From Formivibrio sp. (lineage in GTDB: Bacteria; Pseudomonadota; Gammaproteobacteria; Burkholderiales; Chitinibacteraceae): DNA of 64,000 bases. Below are positions 42,947 through 51,776 of this stretch, piece after piece; the first letter of the stretch is position 1, and the number at the start of each line of letters is the position of its first letter. The position numbers and the translations under genes are program-made. The notes below the pieces were generated by a model that had not been told where the DNA came from, did not search any database, and saw only the letters and a program-made list of their open reading frames with translations. The stretch spans positions 1-64,000 of the forward strand of contig JARLJJ010000633.1 in NCBI GenBank assembly GCA_031291275.1, written 5' to 3'.

Positions 42947-44949
42947 TGACCACCCGAAAAATGCCGGCCATGCTCGGCCCGCAAAAGCGCTCGTTCACGC
43001 TGTCGATCGATGGCGCTGCAGTCGATACCGAGGCCCGGACCTGTGAACTGTCGTTCTCGTCTGAGGCGCCAGTCGACATGTGGTACGGCACAGAGATTCT
43101 GAGCCACGCCCCAGGCTGCATGCGCGTCGGTGATCGGCAGAGCAGCCTGCCACTACTCTTTAACCACGATCTCAACGATCTACTAGGTAAGGTCGAGTCC
43201 ATCTCCATCGACCCCGACCGCAAGGGCCGAGCCTTGGTCCGCTTTGGAAAGGACGCGCGCGGCGACTGGGCGATGGGCCAAGCCGCCGATGGAATTCTAA
43301 TCAACGTCAGCTTCATGTACCGCGTCTTCAAAGCCGTCGAGGACAGCGAAACCGAAACCTACACTGCCATCGATTGGGAGCCGTACGAAATTTCCCTGGT
43401 CACGGTCCCGGCTGATTCCAGTGTCGGTGTCGGCCGTTCGGCTTCCGGAGATACTGAAAACCCGGTCCTGATCACATCGCAGCGCGAGGCGCCCCCACCC
43501 GCTGCAGAACCGCAAACCCAGCCCGCTTCGGCGGGTTTTTTTTCGCCTGACGAAAGTCGGCAACAAGCCCCGGCAGCCGCCGGCAACCCTCCCGAAAGGA
43601 AAATAGAAATGTCCCAAGTCGCCCAACACGGGGCCGGTGCCGCCGTCCCTGAAATCGAAACCCGCCGTCTCGGCGCTGAGGAAGAACGCAAGCGCGCAGC
43701 CGAAATTGATGCCATGTGCCGCGCCCACCAAGTTCCCGAAGAGCTACGCGCCGGCCTGATCCAGCGCGGCGCCAGCATCGAGGAAGCCCGCGGCGCCGTG
43801 CTTGATTTGCAGCTGCAGCGCGGCGCGAAACAAGTCTCCGCCGGCAATGGCAATAGCCCGGATCTCTCTGAAAAGGAAAAGGCCCGCTATTCCATGATCC
43901 GCGCCGTCAATGCCGCACTATCCGGCAGCTGGAAGGAAGCCGGATTCGAACTGGAAGTCTCGAACGACATCGGTAAGCGCATGGGCAAACAGACCGGCGG
44001 CTTTTTCATGCCGACCGACCTTCCGTTCGCGATGCGCGCGCCGCTCTCCGCAGGCGCAGCTGCTACTGGCGGCGTGATGGTGGCCACCAACCTGCTGTCT
44101 GGTGCCTTTATTGAACTGTTGCGCAACAAGGCGCGCGTCCTGCAGTTGGGGGCTACGGTGCTGTCCGGTCTTGTCGGTAACGTCGACATCCCACGCCAGA
44201 TCGGTGCTTCAACTGCGTACTGGGTTGGCGATGCTGATTCCTTGACAGAAAGCGAACCGACCTTCGACAAGCTGTCTTTGGCCTACAAGACCATCGGCGC
44301 GAAGGGGGTGATCTACCGCACCATGCTGGCCCAATCCACGCCGGATGCTGAAATGCTGCTGCGTGCCGATCTGCTGGCCATCATCGCACTCGGTATCGAT
44401 GCTGCCGCCTTGTACGGGGCAGGCTCTGGTGCGGTTCCGCGCGGTATTGCCAATACCTCCGGCATCGGCTCTGTCATCGGCGGTACCAACGGCGCGGCGA
44501 TTACCATCGATAACCTGATCGATATGGAAACTGCCGCATTGTCAGCCAACGTTGACGAAACCAACCTGGCTTACTTGGCCAACGCCAAGACCGTCGGCGC
44601 GCTTAAGAAACTCAAATCTTCCACTGGACAATATTTATGGACGAACAACCCTGGTGGACAGCGGTCTGCCACTCCGGGCGAGATCAACGGCTATCAAGTT
44701 GCCCGCTCCAACCAAGTGCGCAGCAATTTGACCAAGGGCACAGCTTCCGGCATTTGCTCTGAGCTGTTCTTCGGCGATTTCAGTCAGGTGGTCATGGGCG
44801 AGTGGGGGGTTCTGGAAATCCTTCCGAATGCGCTGGCTGAGCCGTATTACAGCCAAGGTGCCGTGCAGCTGCGCGCTCTGCAGTCGCTCGATATCGGCCT
44901 GCGTCATCCGCAAGCTTTCACTGTCATGTCCGATGCGCTGACCTCGTAA
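42946..44949 (+). CDS. Fused prohead protease and HK97-fold major capsid protein
   Basis: 667 aa. Residues 1-170 are a HK97-type prohead serine protease (LPLLFNHDLNDLLGKVESISID with the catalytic His, EISLVTVPADSSVGVGR with the Ser). A linker (about 180-220) is followed by a scaffold-like helical region (225-310) and the HK97 capsid fold (about 320-667; FMPTDLPF, GGVMVATNL, RQIGASTAYWV). The linker DNA keeps a CCCGC-TTCG-GCGGG hairpin with T8 (43522-43543) and an in-frame ATG at 43609 behind GAAAGGAAAATAGAA, so capsid protein could also start separately there. Confidence 0.9.
   Translation: MTTRKMPAMLGPQKRSFTLSIDGAAVDTEARTCELSFSSEAPVDMWYGTEILSHAPGCMRVGDRQSSLPLLFNHDLNDLLGKVESISIDPDRKGRALVRFGKDARGDWAMGQAADGILINVSFMYRVFKAVEDSETETYTAIDWEPYEISLVTVPADSSVGVGRSASGDTENPVLITSQREAPPPAAEPQTQPASAGFFSPDESRQQAPAAAGNPPERKIEMSQVAQHGAGAAVPEIETRRLGAEEERKRAAEIDAMCRAHQVPEELRAGLIQRGASIEEARGAVLDLQLQRGAKQVSAGNGNSPDLSEKEKARYSMIRAVNAALSGSWKEAGFELEVSNDIGKRMGKQTGGFFMPTDLPFAMRAPLSAGAAATGGVMVATNLLSGAFIELLRNKARVLQLGATVLSGLVGNVDIPRQIGASTAYWVGDADSLTESEPTFDKLSLAYKTIGAKGVIYRTMLAQSTPDAEMLLRADLLAIIALGIDAAALYGAGSGAVPRGIANTSGIGSVIGGTNGAAITIDNLIDMETAALSANVDETNLAYLANAKTVGALKKLKSSTGQYLWTNNPGGQRSATPGEINGYQVARSNQVRSNLTKGTASGICSELFFGDFSQVVMGEWGVLEILPNALAEPYYSQGAVQLRALQSLDIGLRHPQAFTVMSDALTS
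43522..43543 (+). terminator. Terminator-like hairpin inside the protease-capsid frame
   Basis: CCCGC-TTCG-GCGGG followed by eight Ts, translated in frame as part of the linker. It looks like a former intergenic terminator between two separate genes. Confidence 0.6.
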
Positions 44950-44973
44950 GCGTAACCAACCCATCAAACAACA

Positions 44974-44999
44974 GGGCGGCCATATGTGCCGCCCTTTTT
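44974..44999 (+). terminator. Terminator after the capsid gene
   Basis: GGGCGGC-CATATGT-GCCGCCC followed by TTTTT, 25 nt after the capsid stop and before the next RBS. Confidence 0.85.
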
Positions 45000-45014
45000 C
45001 TTTTGGAGATCGTC

Positions 45015-45173
45015 ATGGCTGTAAAAAAATTCACGGTTCGCGAGGGCTATTCCTATGAGCTCGGTGAAAAAGATTATGCCGCCGGGGAAGTGGTTGAGCT
45101 TGAAGAAGCACTTGGTAACAGTGCCCATCAACTTCAGTCCACTGAAGAAACTCAGACGGCCGGCTTGGCTTAA
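45015..45173 (+). CDS. Small head protein (52 aa)
   Basis: MAVKKFTVREGYSYELGEKD and a further 32 residues, ending TAGLA. TTTTGGAGATCGTC precedes the ATG (GGAG at good spacing). The start resembles the short KxYxVxxGxxYxxG peptides encoded after capsid genes in many siphophages. Role unknown, perhaps head decoration or completion. It lies between the capsid and connector genes, on the same strand with tight spacing. Confidence 0.8.
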   Translation: MAVKKFTVREGYSYELGEKDYAAGEVVELEEALGNSAHQLQSTEETQTAGLA

Positions 45174-45185
45174 AAGGGCAGATCG

Positions 45186-45458
45186 ATGTTCTGCGAGGAT
45201 ATGGCTGCATTTTTTGCCGATGGCGTTGTTGCAACATTCAACGGCGTCGACGCGAATGTCTGGCTCAACATGCCAGACCATTCCGTGCTCGGGGATATGC
45301 AGATTTCTTCCGAATACGCGATTGAGTTCGTGACCGGCGCTCTTCCTGGCATTGCGCATGGGCGATCTATCACTGTTGATGGCATTGCGTACACCGTGCG
45401 CGAAGTCACCAAGATCGACGACGGCGCGACCAGTGTCGCCACATTAAGCAAATCATGA
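45186..45458 (+). CDS. Head-tail joining protein (gpFII-like)
   Basis: 90 aa beta-rich protein: FFADGVVATFNGVDANVWLNMPDHSVLGD...HGRSITVDGIAYTVREVTKIDDG. The pattern and position after the capsid gene match lambda gpFII/PF05354 connectors, which close the head-tail junction. Stop overlaps the next ATG (ATGA). Confidence 0.75.
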   Translation: MFCEDMAAFFADGVVATFNGVDANVWLNMPDHSVLGDMQISSEYAIEFVTGALPGIAHGRSITVDGIAYTVREVTKIDDGATSVATLSKS

Positions 45459-45856
45459 CTCCCGCAGAAAACATCCTGTCGACCATAGAGGCCGCGCTGT
45501 TATCGGCTGGGTTGTCGGCCAGTGTCGAGCGTGATCGCACAACCCCATTCCAGATCGATGAACTGCCTGGCGTGGTGATCAAGCCAAAACATGAAGAGTC
45601 GGTGCCATGGGGTAATCGAAATTTGCGCAGCACCTTGATTGTCGAGATTGAAGTGAATGTGCGCGGCGCTGTTCCAAGCACTCTTGCCGACCCTATTACC
45701 GAAAAGATTGATGCTGCGCTGATTGCTAATCAATCGCTGGCGGGGCTCATTGCCAAGCTATTCAGGTCTGGCAAGGAATGGGAGTTCAGCGATAGCGACG
45801 GTACGGGTGTAAAGCTAGTCATCACTTATCAGATTCACCACATAGAGCCGGCTTAG
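45455..45856 (+). CDS. Tail terminator-like protein (gpU position)
   Basis: 133 aa, alpha/beta: helix AENILSTIEAALLSAG, strands LPGVVIKPK and STLIVEIEVNVRG, helix ADPITEKIDAALIANQSLAGLI, strand LVITYQIHH. This order fits the tail terminator fold (gpU/minor tail), and the gene sits between connector and tail tube as expected. Family call is by position and predicted structure. Confidence 0.68.
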   Translation: MTPAENILSTIEAALLSAGLSASVERDRTTPFQIDELPGVVIKPKHEESVPWGNRNLRSTLIVEIEVNVRGAVPSTLADPITEKIDAALIANQSLAGLIAKLFRSGKEWEFSDSDGTGVKLVITYQIHHIEPA

Positions 45857-45868
45857 CCGGTTTTTTTT
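45848..45868 (+). terminator. Terminator overlapping the tail-terminator gene stop
   Basis: CCGGC-TTA-GCCGG followed by eight Ts; the stop codon lies inside the hairpin. Directly before the tail tube RBS. Confidence 0.8.
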
Positions 45869-45884
45869 ATGGAAAGGAAACATC

Positions 45885-46643
45885 ATGATTAACTTTGGTT
45901 CCGGCATTTTGTTTGCTGTACCGACTGCGGATTCCACTGGTGCGGCGATTGCCAATGCCACGCCAGTGCAATTCGGCAATCTGCAGGATATTTCTGTCGA
46001 TATCAGCTTTGAAGAAAAACTGCTTTACGGTGGTAAGAAATTCCCGATTGCGTTCGGTCAAGGCAAAGGCAAAATCGGCGTAAAAGCCAAAAGCGCCACC
46101 ATTAACGGCAGTATTTTTGGCGACTTGTTCCTTGGGACTGGTTCAACCGCCGGCATCAAGGGGATTGTCCAAAACTTTCCCGCGGCTGTACCGGCAAGTA
46201 CGCCGTATACGCTGACCATTGCCCCACCCAATACTGGCACGTTTACAAACGATCTTGGCGTTCTCAATACTGCTACCGGGCTTCCATTAAAGCGCGTAGC
46301 GAGCGCACCAACCGCTGGCCAGTATTCCGTATCTGCCGGTGTCTACACGTTCGCAGCAGCGGATTCTGGTAATGCCGTGCTGATCAGCTACGAGTACACC
46401 GCAACCAGCACTACGGCCAAGAACGGAACCATCACCAATCAACTGATGGGATATGCCCCCTCGGTCAAAATGTATTTGACCAACCAGTATGGCGGGAACG
46501 GACTGAACCTGGTGCTCAATGCTTGTACCGCTAGCAAGCTTTCCATGCCTTTCAAGAATGACGATTTCAGCATCAATGAACTCGACTTTTCCGCATTCGC
46601 CGACGCATCGGGTTCCATCGGCTACTGGTCAACCACGGAGTAA
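45885..46643 (+). CDS. Major tail tube protein
   Basis: 252 aa beta-rich protein placed between the tail terminator and the chaperone pair, the canonical tube position. Segments: INFGSGILFAVPTADSTGAAI, LQDISVDISFEEKLLYGGKKFPIAFGQGKGKIGVKAKSATING (tail tube signature-like), then a Thr/Ser-rich middle domain (about 100-190) and FKNDDFSINELDFSAFADASGSIG. AAAGGAAA precedes the ATG. It should polymerise into the tail shaft. Confidence 0.82.
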   Translation: MINFGSGILFAVPTADSTGAAIANATPVQFGNLQDISVDISFEEKLLYGGKKFPIAFGQGKGKIGVKAKSATINGSIFGDLFLGTGSTAGIKGIVQNFPAAVPASTPYTLTIAPPNTGTFTNDLGVLNTATGLPLKRVASAPTAGQYSVSAGVYTFAAADSGNAVLISYEYTATSTTAKNGTITNQLMGYAPSVKMYLTNQYGGNGLNLVLNACTASKLSMPFKNDDFSINELDFSAFADASGSIGYWSTTE

Positions 46644-46949
46644 TTGGCAATGAGCAAGAAAATCACTGTTGGCGAGCGTGAATTTACGCTCTTCCCTTGC
46701 CCGAAAATTGGCCTTTCTGCCATGGGAAACAATTTCCGTGAACTTGGAGCGTATTCCGAAGTTGGCCTTGAGATGCTAGTTCTTGGCATCTATTACGGCG
46801 TCAAACGCGGGGCTTTGAACGATGAAAGCATCACCCGAGAGTTTTTTGAATGGAACATTGATGCGATCAATATGCCGCAACTTATTAAGGATTTTGTTGA
46901 GGTTAATGGCCTTAATGCTGCTGCGGAAGCTGCAGCGGGGGAAGCCTGA
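46644..46949 (+). CDS. Tail assembly chaperone (gpG-like)
   Basis: 101 aa helical protein (KITVGEREFTLFPCPKIGLSAMGNN...) directly before a -1 overlapping frame and the tape measure gene, as lambda G precedes T. It ends in Ala/Glu-rich AAAEAAAGEA. Ribosomes that slip -1 in the G5 run at 46937-46941 would make a longer GT product ending at 47254. Confidence 0.8.
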   Translation: MAMSKKITVGEREFTLFPCPKIGLSAMGNNFRELGAYSEVGLEMLVLGIYYGVKRGALNDESITREFFEWNIDAINMPQLIKDFVEVNGLNAAAEAAAGEA

Positions 46950-47254
46950 CCGGGGGAATCGACTGGGACGAAACCACGGCCCACGTCTGCCAGAGTCTTG
47001 GCTGGACGTGGGATTACTGTGAATGGAATCTTGATATCCCCCGGCTGGTAGCGCTTAACCGCTACTGGGCAAATAACCCACCCGTCCATGTAATGGTTGC
47101 CGGATATTTAGGCATTAAGCCAAAAAATGGAAGCAATGCAGTACAACCAACGCCTGAAGAATTGAGCATGTTTGGCGAAGATCCACAGTTACCCCCGCTA
47201 TTTACGTCAGCGGATGATTACCTGTGGCAGAAGGAAAACCATGGCAAACAATGA
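46940..47254 (+). CDS. gpT-like extension of the tail chaperone by -1 frameshift
   Basis: In the -1 frame an open stretch has no start codon of its own near the join and reads GSLTGGIDWDETTAHVCQSL, then GWTWDYCEWNLDIPRLVALN, PPVHVMVAGYLGIKP and SADDYLWQKENHGKQ. Codon content is clearly protein-like and it ends where the tape measure starts (overlap 14 nt). This is the expected layout of the conserved G/GT programmed frameshift; the zero-frame stop TGA is at 46947-46949. Confidence 0.75.
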   Translation, partial: GSLTGGIDWDETTAHVCQSLGWTWDYCEWNLDIPRLVALNRYWANNPPVHVMVAGYLGIKPKNGSNAVQPTPEELSMFGEDPQLPPLFTSADDYLWQKENHGKQ

Positions 47255-49568
47255 CGCAGAACTAAGAATTGGCGGAAATATTGATGACTTGAAAGCCGCA
47301 ACCGACAAGGCGACGGCTGAAATCAAGCGTATGTCCGATCAGATGCAGTCTTCGCTGAACTCACTGAATGGCATGTTTCAGAAGTTGCATGGCACTTTCA
47401 TGGCATTCACTGCAGTTGTAGCGGGTGGAGCAGCTTTCAAGGATGTGATTAATGCGTCGAATGATTGGGCGCTTGAATCGCTCAAGCTTTCAAAAATTCT
47501 CGGCGTAACAACTGAGCAGGCCAGCATTATGAAGGTCGCCATGAATCATGTTGGCATCGAGGCAGACCTGGTTATCGCAGCCTCTCAGAAAATGAGTAAG
47601 CAGATTTTTTCCAACGGGGAAGCTTTTAAGACGCTTGGTGTTCAGGTTAAAGACTCATCTGGCCAGTATCGATCTGTTGTCGATGTTATGGGAGAGGCTA
47701 ACCAAAAGCTGCTGGATATAAAGAATCCGATTGAGCAAAATATTGCAGGGCAGCAGGTATATGGGAAGTCCTGGGGAGAGATTAGAACCATCCTCAAGTT
47801 GACTGCTGACCAAATGGATACGGCTAAACAGCGCGCTCAGGATTTGCACCTTGTGGTTGGGGCGGAAGGTGCTGAACAGGCTAAAAGATACAAAGAGCAG
47901 ATGCGTGATCTGAACTTGGTAGGTAAGTCGCTTGAAGTCCAGTTTGGGCAGCAATTAACCCCGGTTTTTGTCAAGCTGGGAGCTTGGATGGGAGAAGAAG
48001 CGCCGGCAATGGGCAATGTATTTAAAACAGTGCTTGAATCAATTGCATTTGTTGCTCAGTCAGTCTGGCTCGCTATCAAAGATATGGGCGATGGATTAGG
48101 TGCATTAGCAGCGCAAGCAAATGCTGTTTTGCACGGCGACATCAAACTGGCTCAAGAGATAGGCCGACTGCGTGATGAAGAGGCGGCTAAGAATGAAGCT
48201 GCTTATCAAAAGCTGGTAGCTAATTTTGGCAAACCAATTGAATCTAGGGTGAGTAAGTCACCTGAAATCAGTAACGGACCAACCTACGACTTCGGGAAGG
48301 ATAAGACCAAGGCCGATAAATCAAGAATGTCTGAATGGGATGCTGAACTTGCTGCGGAAAAGGTTAAATACCAGAAAGAACATGACCTGAGAGAAATGTC
48401 AAAGCAGGAAGAAATAGCCTACTGGAAATCTATTACCGACAACCAAAATACCAGTAAGCAGGAACGTATTGCCATAGCAAAGAATGTATCCGTGCTTGAA
48501 CTGGAGATAATGAAACAGAATCTCCAGCAGAAGAAAGCACTTGATCAGGACGCTATTGATAATTACGAAAAAATAGCAATGGATAACCTCAAGGGCGACG
48601 AACAACTTGCCCAGCAGGAATATGATCAAGGGAAGATCAGCAAGTCTGAATTGATTTCCTTGCAGCAGCAATATGAGGATCGCCGATTTGAGATTCAGCG
48701 CGAAGCCCAATTTGCACGGATTGCTGCGATGCAAGGCGATCCTAATATGGATCCGGTGGCCTATCAAAAACTGCTTGATCAAATGGGAGAGATTGATCGC
48801 ATCCATGAACAGGCCAAAGTAAAACTTAACGGAGACGCAGCTAAGGAATCGCAGCAACGCTGGCAACAAAGCTTGGCACCAATCGGCAGCGCTTTTGAAA
48901 AGTCGATAAACGGCATGATCCAAGGCACGCTGACTATGCGGAAGGCACTGGGTAATCTTTTTCAGTCGATCCTTGGTGAGTTCGTAAATATGGTTGTCCA
49001 GATGGGTGTCCGCTGGGCAGCAATGGAATTGGCAAAGACGGTTTCCACCAAGGAAGGATCGACTCTTCGAGCGCTCTTGGAAAAGATGGGGCTGATTGAA
49101 ACTACCTCAGCACAGACAGAGGCGACTGGCACGACAATTGGTACTAAGGCTACGGAGGCGGAGGCTGTTGTCGGTGCTAATGCTGCTGAGGCTGGATCTG
49201 GTGCGGCAGCATCTGTTGCCTCTATCCCATTTGTTGGTTGGGCTATGGCCGCTGGCGTTTTTGCGACGACCATGGCAATGGTGCTTGGCGCCAAAGGGAG
49301 TATCAAGTCAGCCAGCGGAGGCTTTGACATTCCTGCTGGAGTGAACCCGGTAACCCAACTGCACCAGGAAGAAATGGTGCTGCCGGCGCAATACGCAAAT
49401 GTGATTCGTGGGATGGCTGGTGATGGCGGTAGTGGCGGCGGAGACGTGCACATGCATGTTCATACCCAGTCCACGAAGGATTTCGAGACCTTTTTGACTC
49501 AGAACAGTCATGTGCTGGCCCCGGCAATACGCCGACTTGGACGGAACTTCTCCCCAACAAAAGCATAG
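47241..49568 (+). CDS. Tail tape measure protein
   Basis: 775 aa from the ATG at 47241 (GCAGAAGGAAAACC upstream); the frame is open to 47172, inside the gpT-like part. N-terminal coiled coil (DLKAATDKATAEIKRMSDQMQ), hydrophobic segments near 60-80, 270-300 and 655-690, a long charged helical region (about 375-545) and a C-terminal glycine-rich end. Its length sets tail length: at about 1.5 Å per residue this gives a tail near 115 nm (inference). Confidence 0.92.
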   Translation: MANNDAELRIGGNIDDLKAATDKATAEIKRMSDQMQSSLNSLNGMFQKLHGTFMAFTAVVAGGAAFKDVINASNDWALESLKLSKILGVTTEQASIMKVAMNHVGIEADLVIAASQKMSKQIFSNGEAFKTLGVQVKDSSGQYRSVVDVMGEANQKLLDIKNPIEQNIAGQQVYGKSWGEIRTILKLTADQMDTAKQRAQDLHLVVGAEGAEQAKRYKEQMRDLNLVGKSLEVQFGQQLTPVFVKLGAWMGEEAPAMGNVFKTVLESIAFVAQSVWLAIKDMGDGLGALAAQANAVLHGDIKLAQEIGRLRDEEAAKNEAAYQKLVANFGKPIESRVSKSPEISNGPTYDFGKDKTKADKSRMSEWDAELAAEKVKYQKEHDLREMSKQEEIAYWKSITDNQNTSKQERIAIAKNVSVLELEIMKQNLQQKKALDQDAIDNYEKIAMDNLKGDEQLAQQEYDQGKISKSELISLQQQYEDRRFEIQREAQFARIAAMQGDPNMDPVAYQKLLDQMGEIDRIHEQAKVKLNGDAAKESQQRWQQSLAPIGSAFEKSINGMIQGTLTMRKALGNLFQSILGEFVNMVVQMGVRWAAMELAKTVSTKEGSTLRALLEKMGLIETTSAQTEATGTTIGTKATEAEAVVGANAAEAGSGAAASVASIPFVGWAMAAGVFATTMAMVLGAKGSIKSASGGFDIPAGVNPVTQLHQEEMVLPAQYANVIRGMAGDGGSGGGDVHMHVHTQSTKDFETFLTQNSHVLAPAIRRLGRNFSPTKA

Positions 49569-49582
49569 AAAACAACCAAAGC

Positions 49583-49618
49583 AAAAGCCCCTGAACGTTG
49601 GAAGCGTCAGGGGCTTTT
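49583..49618 (+). terminator. Terminator after the tape measure gene
   Basis: AAAAGCCCCTGA / TCAGGGGCTTTT with a 12-nt loop, T-rich on both sides, so usable on both strands. Confidence 0.85.
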
Positions 49619-49683
49619 TATTTCCAAATCCTTGAAGCAGAAGGACCTAGAACTTGATCAAGTATAGCAAAGGAATATTCAAA

Positions 49684-49818
49684 ATGACACGCGAAGGCTT
49701 TGAATTTAACGCCCCTTTGTCGCCTTGGATTCGGTTTTGCATCGGCGCGGCAATGTTGCTTTTGTCAGCTTCGCCATTGATTTACGCGGTTTCAAAATTG
49801 GTTGAAGCCGCGAAATGA
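49684..49818 (+). CDS. 44-residue membrane peptide
   Basis: MTREGFEFNAPLSPWIRFCI then GAAMLLLSASPLIYAVSKLV and EAAK. One TM helix (about 17-38). AAAGGAATATTCAAA precedes the ATG, and its stop overlaps the ATG of the DUF2460 gene (ATGA). The coupling makes translation likely. Function unknown. Confidence 0.68.
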   Translation: MTREGFEFNAPLSPWIRFCIGAAMLLLSASPLIYAVSKLVEAAK

Positions 49819-50432
49819 GCAACTCTGTTTACCCCGATCTACCAGGCATGAAGCTGGACGCGACTGTATCGCCGCGCTTCTCGACCAAGATCCAGTCCGC
49901 GATCTCGGGACGGGAGACACGCGCGGCGTTCATGGCCTACCCGCTGTGGGATATCACCCTGGCGTATGAGTTTCTGCGCAGCAACGGCGCGTTTCCTGAG
50001 CTTGATACGCTGGCCGGCTTCTTCATGCAGATGAAGGGATCATGGGATTCGTTCCTGATCTCAATCCCGAACGATAACGCCGTGACCGATATGCAGTTCG
50101 GGATGGGCAACGGCGTTCAGACGGTATTCCAGTTGACGCGTACACGGGGCGCTGGCGGATTTGGCTTCACTGAGCCCTGCCAGAATCCCGCAGCGCTGAC
50201 CAACATCAAGGGCAATGGCTCGGTGATATCGAGCGGCGGCTATAGCATCGGCTCGACCGGGTTGATTACCTTTGTCACCGCGCCCGCTGTCGGTACCGCG
50301 CTCACCTGGTCCGGCTCGTTCTACTACCGCTGCCGATTCGTCAACGATACCGCCGACTTTTCCCGCTTCATGCAGGACTTGTGGTCGCTGGGCAGTATCA
50401 AGATGACCGGCGCCACCGGGAATAAGGTCTGA
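49815..50432 (+). CDS. DUF2460 distal tail protein
   Basis: 205 aa. DUF2460 pattern: VYPDLPGMKLDATVSPRFSTKIQSAISGRETRAAFMAYPLWDITLAYEFLR, then a beta-rich middle (GNGVQTVFQLTRT) and RFVNDTADFSRFMQDLWSLGSIKM at the end. DUF2460 proteins form the distal tail ring in siphophages and gene transfer agents. First of the DUF2460-DUF2163-NlpC-tip set. Confidence 0.92.
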   Translation: MSNSVYPDLPGMKLDATVSPRFSTKIQSAISGRETRAAFMAYPLWDITLAYEFLRSNGAFPELDTLAGFFMQMKGSWDSFLISIPNDNAVTDMQFGMGNGVQTVFQLTRTRGAGGFGFTEPCQNPAALTNIKGNGSVISSGGYSIGSTGLITFVTAPAVGTALTWSGSFYYRCRFVNDTADFSRFMQDLWSLGSIKMTGATGNKV

Positions 50433-50436
50433 TCCC

Positions 50437-51342
50437 ATGAAAAACGTAACTCCCGCCCTGTTAGCGCTGCTGCAGGCTGGTGGCCCGTTCGTCATGGCAG
50501 ACATGTATACCGTGACGCTTACCTCCGGCACAGTGCTGCGCTGGGTGGATTTTGACCGCGATCTGACGCATCCAACCAATGGTTTCGTGTATTCATGCTC
50601 CGGCCCCGTCCTACGGCGGGGCAAGACGCGCATTGTGATCGGGGTCGAAGTCGATACGCTCGATCTGTCAATTTGCCCCGGCGCTACTGATTACGTTGAT
50701 GGCGTGCCGATGCTAGCCGCTGCACGGGCCGGCGCGTTTGATGGCGCAAAACTGAAGCTGGAACGTGTATTCCTCGGCGTCCCGTCATTCATTCTTGGCG
50801 TGTCGGTGCTGGGCGCTGCATACCTGGGCGATATGGCGCCAGTTGGCGCGGTGATTATGTTCACTGGTCGCTTTGCTGATGTCACGCTCGGGCGCACTGA
50901 GTTACAAGTACGCATCAATTCTGATGTCGAGGCGCTGAATATCCAGCTTCCTCGCAATACATACCAAGCGGGATGCATGCATACGCTATACGACACGGAA
51001 TGTGGGCTGAATCGCGCCGCGTGGGGGGTGACCTCGCACGTTGCCATCGGCAGCACGGTCTCCACAATCAATTCCGGGCTGAGTAATGCCCCTGACTGGT
51101 TCACGCGCGGATACATCCGATTCAATACCGGCGCGCTGGCCGGCACGACCCGCACCATAAAAAGCTATGCGGCTGGCCGAGTGACGGTCTTCATGCCGCT
51201 GCCTGCTGTTCCGGCAGTGGGCGATACCTTCACGGTCTATGCGGGATGCGATCGCTTGCAAGGCACCTGCGGCGTCAAGTTCGACAACCTAGGCAGCTTC
51301 CGCGCCACCCCATATACCCCTGAGCCGAGTACAGCAGCATGA
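50437..51342 (+). CDS. DUF2163 tail hub protein
   Basis: 301 aa: the N-terminal DUF2163 region (GGPFVMADMYTVTLTSGTVLRWVDFDRDLT) and C-terminal phage_BR0599-like domain with conserved cysteines (GCMHTLYDTECGLNR, GCDRLQGTCGVKFDN). Such proteins form the tail hub and may bind an iron-sulfur cluster through the Cys residues. Stop overlaps the next ATG. Confidence 0.9.
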   Translation: MKNVTPALLALLQAGGPFVMADMYTVTLTSGTVLRWVDFDRDLTHPTNGFVYSCSGPVLRRGKTRIVIGVEVDTLDLSICPGATDYVDGVPMLAAARAGAFDGAKLKLERVFLGVPSFILGVSVLGAAYLGDMAPVGAVIMFTGRFADVTLGRTELQVRINSDVEALNIQLPRNTYQAGCMHTLYDTECGLNRAAWGVTSHVAIGSTVSTINSGLSNAPDWFTRGYIRFNTGALAGTTRTIKSYAAGRVTVFMPLPAVPAVGDTFTVYAGCDRLQGTCGVKFDNLGSFRATPYTPEPSTAA

Positions 51343-51776
51343 CCGACATTCGCGAAAAGATCATGGCAGAAGCCCGGTCGTGGCTCGGCACGCCTTTCCA
51401 TCATGCCGCGCGCATCAAAGGCGTGGGGGTGGATTGCGTCAATCTGCTGGTTGGCGTGTTCTCAGCAGTGGGCGCTGTGCCTGGCTTTGATATTGAGTAC
51501 TACCCACAAGACTGGCACCTGAACCAAGACGAGCCACGCTTTCTGGCTGGGATTGCCGAGTATGCGGATCCGGTACCTGAAGGTGAAACGCCACAACCAG
51601 GCGACATCGCCATGTTCAAGTACGGCCGGCATGCCGCGCATGGTTCCATTGTTATTGAATGGCCACTGGTTATTCATGCCTGGCGTGATGTGGGCATGGT
51701 TGTTTTGACTGAAGCAGATCGCGGCCCATTGGCTGGGCGCTTTGCTGGTTGTTATCGCTTGCGAGGGATTAACTGA
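51339..51776 (+). CDS. Tail-associated NlpC/P60 peptidoglycan hydrolase
   Basis: 145 aa. C40 peptidase with Cys in GVDCVNLL (about residue 32) and His in AAHGSIVIEW (about 106). It opens the peptidoglycan during DNA entry. Equivalent to lambda gpK C-domain and GTA g14. Stop and next start overlap by one base. Confidence 0.9.
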   Translation: MTDIREKIMAEARSWLGTPFHHAARIKGVGVDCVNLLVGVFSAVGAVPGFDIEYYPQDWHLNQDEPRFLAGIAEYADPVPEGETPQPGDIAMFKYGRHAAHGSIVIEWPLVIHAWRDVGMVVLTEADRGPLAGRFAGCYRLRGIN

